Positions 1 to 5,076 of a stretch of DNA of 7,943 bases are shown one piece after another. Position 1 is the first letter of the stretch. Each line of letters opens with the position of its first letter. The position numbers and the translations under genes are program-made. Source of the DNA: Candidatus Bathyarchaeota archaeon (GTDB lineage: Archaea > Thermoproteota > Bathyarchaeia > 40CM-2-53-6); contig VBBB01000063.1 in the NCBI GenBank assembly GCA_005882955.1, forward strand, positions 1 through 7,943, in the 5' to 3' direction. The notes below the pieces were generated by a model. That model saw only the letters and a list, made by a program, of their open reading frames with translations, had not been told where the DNA came from and ran no database searches.

Positions 1-170
1 GAGAGAATGGCATAGGCTTCGGAGATTTCTTTGAAGCGTTCCGTCGCTTCAGGCGACTTGTTCCGGTCGGGGTGGTATTGTAGGGCGAGCTTTCGATAGG
101 CGGATTTTATCTCGTCCTTGCCGGCGCCCTTCTCGACTCCGAGGACGTCGTAGTAGTCTCGCTTGTCCAT
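1..170 (-). CDS. dnaJ: DnaJ (Hsp40) co-chaperone, N-terminal part, cut by the window edge
   Basis: Only the first 56 codons are in the window, read from the ATG at 170-168. They form a nearly complete J domain: it begins MDKRDYYDVLGVEKGA, the helix II region carries YRKLALQYHPDRN with the invariant HPD triad at about residues 35-37, and helix III/IV follows with ERFKEISEAYAIL. By family knowledge, the HPD loop docks on DnaK and stimulates its ATPase, loading unfolded client proteins in the cytoplasm. The glycine/phenylalanine region, zinc-binding domain and client-binding domains lie beyond position 1, so full-length DnaJ cannot be told from a J-domain-only protein here. The gene follows dnaK by 23 bases on the same strand, the usual grpE-dnaK-dnaJ order. 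No strong ribosome binding site is seen before the ATG. Confidence 0.96.
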   Translation of the reverse strand, partial: MDKRDYYDVLGVEKGAGKDEIKSAYRKLALQYHPDRNKSPEATERFKEISEAYAIL

Positions 171-193
171 ATCCCGTTCATTCTACTCGTTCT

Positions 194-2080
194 CTACCGG
201 GAACCCTCGTCTTTTACTTCCCGATACTCGGCATCAACCACCTTGTCACCCTCCCCTGAGGCTTGTGCTCCGGGTGGTGGGGGTGCCTGCTGCCCTTTTT
301 CTTCGCCGGGCTTTGAGGCTACCTTCTCATAGATCTCCGCCCCAATCTTCTGCAGTGCTCTGCTCAGCTCGTCGCTGGCACTCTTGATCTTGTCCGGCTC
401 TTTTCCAGCTAGTGCAGCGCGTAACACGCCTGCTGCTTTGTCAATTGTCTGTACTTGGTCGGGGGTGATCTTGTCCTTCAACTCTTCTTTGGTCTTGTCG
501 GCCGTGTAGAGCATCCTCTCTGCAGTATTCTGAAGCTCAACCTCTTCCTTCCGCTTCCGATCCTGCTCCGCAAACTCTTCCGCTTCTCTGACCATCTTCT
601 CCTTGGATTCCTTCGAGAGTTTCGTAGACGCGGTGATAGTGATCTTGTTCTGTTTCCCTGTGCCAAGGTCCTTGGCGTTCACGTTAAGCATCCCGTTAGC
701 GTCAATGTCGAAGGTGACCTCGATCTGGGGCACACCTCTCGGCGCGGGCGGTATTCCGGTCAGGTTGAACATTCCTAGGGATATGTTGTCCCCGGCCATT
801 GCTCTCTCTCCTTGGAGCACGTGTATTGTCACTGTGGTCTGAGAGTCCGCTGCGGTTGAGAAGACTTGACTGCGTTTTGTGGGAATTGTCGTGTTACGTT
901 CCAGTATCTTAGTCGCGACTCCGCCCAGGGTTTCGACTCCGAGAGATAACGGCGTCACGTCGAGTAGGAGAATGTCTTTGACCTCGCCTGCCAAAACAGC
1001 TCCCTGAATCGCGGCTCCAACCGCGACGCACTCCATCGGGTCTACACCTCGCTCAGCCGGCTTCCCAATCATATCCTCAACGAACTTGCGCACCAACGGC
1101 ATGCGCGTCTGGCCTCCGATCAGAATTATCCGGTCCACATCCTTCGCCTGGAGCTTTGCATCCTCCAGCGTTCGTTTTATCGGAGTCTCGACTTTGCGAA
1201 CTATTGGGTAGGCGAGTTCCTCAAGCTTCGAACGGGTGAGAGTAATGTGAAGGTGTTTTGGTCCAGAGTTGTCTGATGAGATGAAGGGCAGGTCGATATC
1301 AGTGGTGAGGAGCGTTGAGAGTTCGATCTTCGCCTTTTCCGCCGCCTCCTTCAACCTGGTCATTGCAGACCGGTCGTTTCGGAGGTTGATGCCGGTCTGG
1401 CGTTGGAACTCTGTGAGCAGATGATCGACGATTGCGTTGTCGATGTCGGTGCCGCCAGTCTGTGTATCGCCGCTCGTCGATAGGACTTGGAAGACTCCGC
1501 CGCCAAAGTCCATCAACGTAACATCGTGGGTCCCTCCTCCGAAGCTGAAGACCATTATTTTCATGTCCTTGTCCGTCTTGTCCAGGCCGTAGGCTAGGCA
1601 GGCGGCGGTTGGCTCGTTGATTATCCGGTCGACTTCAAGGCCTGCTATCTCCCCTGCATCCTTTGTTGCCTGGCGTTGGTTGTCATTGAAGTGTGCTGGA
1701 ACAGTGATGACGACCTTCTTTATCGGTCGTCCGAGAAATGTTTCGGTGTCTCGTTTGATCTTCTGGAGTATGAAGGCGGATATTTGCTGGGGAGTGTATT
1801 CTTTTCCGTAGACGCGGACCTTGTAGTCGCTGCCCATTTTTCGTTTGATTTCTTGAATCGTTCCTTCTGCGTTAGTAGCGGCCTGCCTCTTCGCAGGCTC
1901 CCCAACTATCATCTGGCCATCCTTTGTGAAGGCGACTACTGAGGGAAACATCTTGCCCGCGGCAGTCTGTCCCTCACCGCTTGGAATCACCAGAGGGCGT
2001 CCAGCCTCCATTATCGCAGCAGCGCTGTTTGTCGTGCCTAGGTCTATGCCCAGGATCTTCTCGGTTTCAGGCTTGCTCAT
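194..2080 (-). CDS. dnaK: DnaK (Hsp70) molecular chaperone
   Basis: A 628-residue Hsp70 that binds exposed hydrophobic segments of proteins in an ATP-driven cycle with DnaJ and GrpE. The ATPase domain spans about residues 7-385: phosphate-1 loop GIDLGTTNS (11-19), Lys79 (E. coli K70 position), INEPTAA (154-160) and the adenosine motif LIGGQTRMPLV (320-330). The substrate domain follows the linker LLLDVTPLSLGVET (371-384), then a helical lid and an acidic tail ending VVDAEYREVKDEGSR. The roughly 24-residue insert of proteobacterial DnaK is absent, as in archaea and Gram-positives. Oddity: phosphate-2, usually DLGGGTFD, reads SFGGGTHD (179-186), so the metal/active-site Asp (E. coli D194, Hsc70 D199) is Ser179; Thr184 and Asp186 remain. 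Also GGDDFD reads GGTDID (209-214). The ATG overlaps the grpE stop in ATGA, implying translational coupling; a GTGAGG lies upstream. Confidence 0.98.
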   Translation of the reverse strand: MSKPETEKILGIDLGTTNSAAAIMEAGRPLVIPSGEGQTAAGKMFPSVVAFTKDGQMIVGEPAKRQAATNAEGTIQEIKRKMGSDYKVRVYGKEYTPQQISAFILQKIKRDTETFLGRPIKKVVITVPAHFNDNQRQATKDAGEIAGLEVDRIINEPTAACLAYGLDKTDKDMKIMVFSFGGGTHDVTLMDFGGGVFQVLSTSGDTQTGGTDIDNAIVDHLLTEFQRQTGINLRNDRSAMTRLKEAAEKAKIELSTLLTTDIDLPFISSDNSGPKHLHITLTRSKLEELAYPIVRKVETPIKRTLEDAKLQAKDVDRIILIGGQTRMPLVRKFVEDMIGKPAERGVDPMECVAVGAAIQGAVLAGEVKDILLLDVTPLSLGVETLGGVATKILERNTTIPTKRSQVFSTAADSQTTVTIHVLQGERAMAGDNISLGMFNLTGIPPAPRGVPQIEVTFDIDANGMLNVNAKDLGTGKQNKITITASTKLSKESKEKMVREAEEFAEQDRKRKEEVELQNTAERMLYTADKTKEELKDKITPDQVQTIDKAAGVLRAALAGKEPDKIKSASDELSRALQKIGAEIYEKVASKPGEEKGQQAPPPPGAQASGEGDKVVDAEYREVKDEGSR

Positions 2081-2718
2081 TCTCTATCAGCCTCACTCGT
2101 TTCAGCTTGCTCATTTTCCTCTACCAGGTTCTTCCCTGCCACTTTAACTATGCTCGGGCGGAGGACCCTTCCTTTCAACATGTAGCCCGCCCGGACTTCT
2201 TCAACCACTGTTCCTTCGTCCTCGTCGGAGACGACTCGGAGGGCGGCTTCATGATAATCTGGATTGAACATGGACCCTTCACCGGGCACTCTCTCCACGC
2301 CCTCTTTTGACAGAATGTTTTGAAGCCGTTTCTGGACCATGCCTACTCCCTCCAACAAGACCGGGTTCTGCTTATTCTCACGGGCTTTTGCGAACGCTAG
2401 GTCAAGTTCGTCTTTGACTGTTAGTAGATCTGAAAGTAAGCGTTCGTTACTCAACCTCTTCATATCCCCAACCTCCTTCTCTACTCTCTTTCTATAGTTC
2501 TCAAAATCAGCTTGAAGATATTGGAGACGTCTGAGCAGATCCTCGGATTTCTCCCTCTCATGGTCTAGAGCGTCCTCTAGCTGGGAAATTTGGTTGAGAG
2601 TATCAGGGGTCGACTCTTGTTGCTCCGGCTTCTCTTGGGCGACAGAGGTCTTGGACGGTTGATGGGCTACTGTTTCGGAAGCAGGTCCATTTTCTTTCTC
2701 ATCCAAGATGTAGCTCAC
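2077..2718 (-). CDS. grpE: GrpE nucleotide exchange factor
   Basis: A 213-residue GrpE, the dimeric factor that opens the DnaK nucleotide cleft and releases ADP. The first 40 residues are polar and probably disordered. A long charged coiled-coil helix runs from about 42 to 115, including LQYLQADFENYRKRVEKEV. The C-terminal beta domain covers about 138-195, with the family motifs FNPDYHEAALRVV (151-163) and GYMLKGRVLRPSIVKV (178-193). A short acidic tail follows. The start is GTG at 2718-2716; no ATG gives a better N-terminus. It is the first gene of the chaperone operon and overlaps dnaK by four bases. The region upstream holds a TATA-like box near 2790, but no CIRCE element (the HrcA operator) is visible, so heat control, if any, must act otherwise. 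Confidence 0.96.
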   Translation of the reverse strand: MSYILDEKENGPASETVAHQPSKTSVAQEKPEQQESTPDTLNQISQLEDALDHEREKSEDLLRRLQYLQADFENYRKRVEKEVGDMKRLSNERLLSDLLTVKDELDLAFAKARENKQNPVLLEGVGMVQKRLQNILSKEGVERVPGEGSMFNPDYHEAALRVVSDEDEGTVVEEVRAGYMLKGRVLRPSIVKVAGKNLVEENEQAETSEADRE

Positions 2719-2788
2719 CTGGGATCAACTCTTCCCAGCCCCGTTTTAGTCCAACGTTATCTGGGTCAGGAGTCTAGCCTCTCGGGGA

Positions 2789-2799
2789 AAAATTAAACC
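2789..2799 (-). promoter_or_regulatory. Candidate TATA box of the grpE-dnaK-dnaJ operon
   Basis: Read on the minus strand this is GGTTTAATTTT, the most AT-rich stretch in the 207 bases between grpE and the diverging gene. With archaeal spacing, transcription would start near 2765, giving a leader of roughly 45 bases before the GTG. Assignment is by position and composition only; the match to the archaeal TATA consensus is fair, not strong. Confidence 0.4.
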
Positions 2800-2909
2800 T
2801 TCTGACACAGTCGCGCCCTTAGCCTCTTCTCCAATACCAATTCCCTCGATTTCATCGTCCGAGTTACGCTTTCTTGATAGGTTGCGTACTTGGCATCTAA
2901 GAAACAGTT

Positions 2910-2915
2910 GGGTGG
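2910..2915 (+). promoter_or_regulatory. Probable ribosome binding site that selects the GTG at 2926
   Basis: GGGTGG lies ten bases before the GTG at 2926. It can pair partly with the anti-Shine-Dalgarno end of 16S rRNA. It favours GTG 2926, giving an N-terminus MGLFDHL typical of arrestin/Spo0M-like proteins, over the upstream in-frame TTG at 2890, which would add a poorly conserved-looking 12-residue extension. Confidence 0.45.
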
Positions 2916-2925
2916 AACGCGTAAA

Positions 2926-3081
2926 GTGGGCTTATTTGATCATTTGAGAGCGCCAAAGGGCAAGGTCTGGATTAGCTTTGATAAGCCGACATTCGTTGAG
3001 GGAGAAGGCGTCGTCGGCAAAGTCAACGTGCAAGCTTGGAAGCTCGGGTGTTTGAGAATTACGAAGAGATGGTCTGGGTAA
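2926..3081 (+). CDS. Arrestin/Spo0M-like protein, N-terminal fragment (frame broken)
   Basis: From GTG 2926 this frame reads MGLFDHLRAPKGKVWISFDK, then PTFVEGEGVVGKVNVQA, the first beta strands of an arrestin-like fold: the pattern of a lysine/aspartate strand, a turn with PGE-like spacing and a V-x-GKV-x-V strand is characteristic of Spo0M and archaeal arrestin-domain proteins. It then leaves the family pattern and stops at 3079-3081. The rest of the protein continues in another frame that opens after a stop at 2997-2999, so the shift lies between 3000 and 3078. An 8-base near-tandem duplication at 3032-3047 is the likely cause. A TTG at 2890 could extend the N-terminus by 12 residues. Whether this is a decayed gene, a sequencing error or strain variation cannot be decided here. 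The family role is poorly known: soluble, beta-sandwich, probably protein- or membrane-binding. Confidence 0.7.
   Translation: MGLFDHLRAPKGKVWISFDKPTFVEGEGVVGKVNVQAWKLGCLRITKRWSG
3032..3047 (+). repeat. 8-base near-perfect tandem duplication at the frameshift
   Basis: AAGCTTGG (3032-3039) is followed at once by AAGCTCGG (3040-3047), seven of eight bases identical. Eight is not a multiple of three, and removal of one copy joins the two frames of the arrestin-like gene, reading GKVNVQARVFENYEEM across the junction. This looks like slipped-strand duplication, though so short a repeat could also be chance. Confidence 0.6.
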
Positions 3082-3605
3082 CGCTTCCCAACAATCAGAG
3101 GATTCAAGAGAGACAGCACCGACAAAACGTCCTGTTCTCACGAGACGTCCAGGTGACTGGGCCGAACGACTTTGGCAGCGGTCCAACTCAGACTTTTCCT
3201 TTCAGTGTAGGTATTCCTCCCTGCCGGGCGACTAGGGGCGGGGCTACAGTGGAGAACAGCATCAAGGCTGTTGTCCAAGTCAAAGGCCGCCCAGATCTCA
3301 CCGGCCAGACACAAGTTGCATTTGTCCCACCAAGTAGCATGCCACAGCCAATGCAAGGCTACATGCCCCCAGGATATCCGGTGCCGCAAGGTTACGGCCC
3401 ACCCGGGTATAATCCGGGATACAATCCCAACCCAGCTTACGGGGTCCCGATGGGTCCAGGATACGGTCAGCCCATGCCGGGATACGGAATGCCTCCACAG
3501 GGTCAGGTGCCTCAGCAACAGGTCGCACAGGTCCGTTGCAAGTATTGCCAGAGCCTCATGAATCAGAATTCGGCCAATTGTCCAAACTGCGGGGCTCACC
3601 AGTAA
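3036..3605 (+). CDS. Arrestin-like protein, main part, with Gly/Tyr/Pro-rich tail and C-terminal zinc ribbon
   Basis: This frame holds most of the arrestin-like protein; 189 residues are read from a TTG at 3036, but that is probably not a real start, since the fold's first strands lie in the frame of 2926-3081 and no ribosome binding site precedes it. Residues 3-97 continue the beta sandwich, for example VRC-free strands such as MVWVTLPNN, QTFPFSVGIPP and SIKAVVQVKGRPDLTG. Residues 104-162 form a low-complexity tail rich in Gly, Tyr, Pro, Met and Gln, with repeated PGY and QGY units. Residues 166-189 form a small zinc ribbon with two knuckles, CKYC (168-171) and CPNC (182-185). The tail probably tethers the ribbon flexibly to the fold. 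No membrane segment is present. The gene converges on the transporter, with 25 bases between stops. Partners and function are unknown. Confidence 0.8.
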   Translation: MEARVFENYEEMVWVTLPNNQRIQERQHRQNVLFSRDVQVTGPNDFGSGPTQTFPFSVGIPPCRATRGGATVENSIKAVVQVKGRPDLTGQTQVAFVPPSSMPQPMQGYMPPGYPVPQGYGPPGYNPGYNPNPAYGVPMGPGYGQPMPGYGMPPQGQVPQQQVAQVRCKYCQSLMNQNSANCPNCGAHQ

Positions 3606-3630
3606 ACAGTATCACAGCATTCTGCGCTAG

Positions 3631-4494
3631 TTAGGTAGCAATGCTGACTAAGATAATGCCTGCTATTATGAGGAACGCGCCCGTCCCTGAGTAGAGATTG
3701 AAGGGATCACCGAAAATAATCACGGACAACGTGACGGCGACTACAACTTCAATTGGCAGAATTATTGAGGAAATTGTTGGAGAGACAGATTCTAATCCCT
3801 TCATGAAGAAATAGTACGCTCCTACGGTTGCAAAGACTGCTAGGAAAACGACGTAGAACACAGCTATTGGAGCAAGATTGGTCGAAGAGCCCAGATCGAA
3901 GGCGACGGTTGGAAGCAGAAGCATAGCCGTCACAAGGATTATTCCTCCGGTAACCGGTCTTCCTCCCTTCTTTTCGACGAGGTCCTTTGAGAGAACGAAG
4001 ACCAGCGCTATGGTTACGGCTGTTCCTAGAATCAGGAAATCACCGAGCAATTCGGAGCTCCCGAGATTTACGGCCTGTCCTCTAGTAACGAGGAGCGTGA
4101 TTCCGATGAACCCCAACAAGACCCCCGTTATTTTTCGCATCCCCATTTCCTCGTGCACGTACACCAAAGATAGCACTGGGATCATCAGAGCAGCAGTGCT
4201 GATTATGAGAGCGGCATTCGATGAAGAAGTGATGAGCTGTCCTCGAAACTGGAGGACGTAGCCGAAAGCGTTGATGAATCCGATAATCCAGATCTCTCTC
4301 GACCTGAAAAGGTCTCTCCGTACCCAACCTCGTCCTTGTAATAGGAAAACGATGAGGGCAGAAGCAAACAAGAAGCGTAAAGTTACAAATGTATTAGGCG
4401 GGACGAAACTTAGTCCCAGTTTTATCACCGGGACACTGGTTCCGAACAGGAGCCCCGCAAGCATTGTTGCCGCGAGCCCTCTTCGGTCAACCAT
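3631..4494 (-). CDS. EamA-family (DMT superfamily) membrane transporter
   Basis: A 287-residue integral membrane protein made of two EamA repeats, each of about five helices: residues 8-137 and 150-286. The first begins GLAATMLAGLLFGTSVPVIK and ends in the segment VLLGFIGITLLVT. The second ends with the family pattern ILPIEVVVAVTLSVIIFGDP followed by FLIIAGIILVSIA. The loop before helix four (SSNAALIISTAALMIPVLSL) and HEEMGMRKITG match the usual place of the conserved glutamate and gate. Length is normal for the family, which includes exporters of amino acids, metabolites and drugs; the substrate cannot be told from sequence. The ATG at 4494 starts a good first helix. No Shine-Dalgarno is seen; a weak TTATTG lies 28 bases upstream, so the transcript may be nearly leaderless. 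It is transcribed alone, converging on the arrestin-like gene. Confidence 0.92.
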   Translation of the reverse strand: MVDRRGLAATMLAGLLFGTSVPVIKLGLSFVPPNTFVTLRFLFASALIVFLLQGRGWVRRDLFRSREIWIIGFINAFGYVLQFRGQLITSSSNAALIISTAALMIPVLSLVYVHEEMGMRKITGVLLGFIGITLLVTRGQAVNLGSSELLGDFLILGTAVTIALVFVLSKDLVEKKGGRPVTGGIILVTAMLLLPTVAFDLGSSTNLAPIAVFYVVFLAVFATVGAYYFFMKGLESVSPTISSIILPIEVVVAVTLSVIIFGDPFNLYSGTGAFLIIAGIILVSIAT

Positions 4495-4579
4495 TCATGC
4501 GTGCCTGCTAAACAGTCAATAATGGACCTGGGACGAGCTCAAGTTCATAATCCCTACTTGACTCTGTTCTTGGTACAAT

Positions 4580-4623
4580 GATTATGATTCAAACAATCAC
4601 TCACACACTCATCATCGATAATC
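4580..4623. repeat. Imperfect inverted repeat between divergent genes
   Basis: GATTATGAT (4580-4588) is the reverse complement of ATCGATAATC (4614-4623) apart from one bulged base. The arms lie in the 202 bases between the transporter and the zinc protein, so the repeat could be an operator or a weak RNA hairpin with a loop of 25 bases. AT-rich sequence makes chance likely. Confidence 0.25.
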
Positions 4624-4662
4624 TTGAGACCGCAGGGTCGAGAAAATATTGTGTACGCTAGG

Positions 4663-4670
4663 CTTATCTT
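4663..4670 (+). promoter_or_regulatory. Candidate TATA box of the small CxxC protein gene
   Basis: CTTATCTT is centred about 30 bases before the ATG at 4697, the distance expected for a leaderless archaeal transcript. A second AT-rich stretch, AAAATATT at 4643-4650, is a less well placed alternative. This spacing supports the ATG at 4697 over the in-frame TTG at 4649, which lies upstream of the box. Confidence 0.35.
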
Positions 4671-4696
4671 TCGCCACTCCGACCGTTCTAAACAGC

Positions 4697-4909
4697 ATGA
4701 GTGAGCTCACTCTTCTCCCCGGCAACACAGTCGAGTGTGCCTGGTGCAAGGATCCTAAGCCCATAACCGAGACTACTTGGTTCATGCCTGAACCCGGAGA
4801 AAGGTCCGTCCGGCTCTGCAACTTCTGCTACGAAGAGGCCCGCAAACAGGTCCGACTATTGAGATTCGTAAGAACTCGCGGCGAATTCCCCGTAGAAGCA
4901 GCTTCCTAA
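4697..4909 (+). CDS. Small zinc-finger-like protein with two CxxC pairs
   Basis: A 70-residue soluble protein. It begins MSELTLLPGNT and has two CxxC pairs, CAWC (residues 14-17) and CNFC (41-44), separated by 23 residues, which very probably bind one structural zinc. The second pair opens a basic helix, YEEARKQVRLLRFVRTRG (45-62). This resembles a treble-clef or zinc-ribbon finger in which the second knuckle caps a helix; such modules bind nucleic acids or proteins, but I do not recognise the family and assign no function. The start at ATG 4697 is preferred: a TATA-like box sits 30 bases upstream, and the extension from TTG 4649 has no cysteine or conserved-looking pattern. No Shine-Dalgarno is present, fitting a leaderless transcript. 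It stands alone, diverging from the transporter; the next gene begins 167 bases downstream. Confidence 0.8.
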   Translation: MSELTLLPGNTVECAWCKDPKPITETTWFMPEPGERSVRLCNFCYEEARKQVRLLRFVRTRGEFPVEAAS

Positions 4910-4945
4910 CAAACGGTTCTTCCAAGACTCCCACTTGCAGCCTTA

Positions 4946-4997
4946 GGAGACCATCCGGTCCCGAACGTGGACACTGCTCAGGTGGCAGTAGGTCTCT
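4946..4997 (+). ncRNA. Candidate three-way-junction RNA element
   Basis: This 52-base stretch in the spacer before the flavoprotein gene can fold into a compact junction. A 7-pair outer stem joins GGAGACC (4946-4952) with GGTCTCT (4991-4997), one pair being G-U. Inside are GTCC/GGAC (4958-4961 with 4969-4972, 7-base loop) and ACTGC/GCAGT (4973-4977 with 4985-4989, 7-base loop), directly abutting. GACC at 4949-4952 can instead pair with GGTC at 4957-4960, so two exclusive folds exist. It could be a leader element or small RNA. It is not a canonical tRNA or 5S rRNA. The evidence is base pairing only, without covariation. Confidence 0.25.
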
Positions 4998-5009
4998 GAG
5001 AACTTCTCA
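4997..5009. promoter_or_regulatory. 13-base perfect palindrome, possible operator
   Basis: TGAGAACTTCTCA is perfectly symmetric around a central C. It lies 68 bases before the TTG start of the flavoprotein gene and just upstream of an AT-rich candidate promoter (ACATTATG at 5031-5038), where a dimeric regulator could bind. As RNA it would form a small hairpin that competes by one base with the stem before it. Binding is not shown. Confidence 0.3.
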
Positions 5010-5076
5010 TCCGCTGAGTCGAATTGCAAAACATTATGCTGTCGAAAAGAGCAGGACCCTTGAGTCTGGGAAGCCC

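Noticed and set aside
2719..2925. CIRCE/HrcA heat-shock operator before grpE.
   Set aside because: No inverted repeat like TTAGCACTC-N9-GAGTGCTAA is present.
3000..3081. Programmed -1 frameshift in the arrestin-like gene.
   Set aside because: No slippery heptamer or strong downstream stem is seen, and the 8-base duplication explains the shift more simply.
3138..3599. Long minus-strand open frame opposite the arrestin-like gene.
   Set aside because: It is the antisense shadow of the repetitive Gly/Tyr/Pro-coding region and has no recognizable domain or start signal.
4578..4661. 27-codon ORF beginning ATGATTATGATT before the CxxC protein.
   Set aside because: No ribosome binding site or conserved-looking pattern, and it ends before the candidate TATA box. 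Chance ORF.
4946..4997. tRNA gene on either strand.
   Set aside because: The 7-pair stem and 7-base loops look tRNA-like, but one arm is missing, no U33 or TTC loop is present, and the length is far short of 72 bases.
4910..5040. Resemblance to 5S rRNA: ACCATCC followed by CCCGAAC and TCTCTGAGAAC recall 5S loop C and the 3' helix.
   Set aside because: There is no complementary closing helix at the ends of the 120-base span, and the order and spacing of conserved 5S bases do not fit. The small stems are better described as a separate element.
4931..5076. N-terminal extension of the flavoprotein, as its frame is open well upstream of 5077.
   Set aside because: No ATG, GTG or TTG in that frame, composition is not protein-like, and the FAD-binding motif already begins at the normal distance from TTG 5077.
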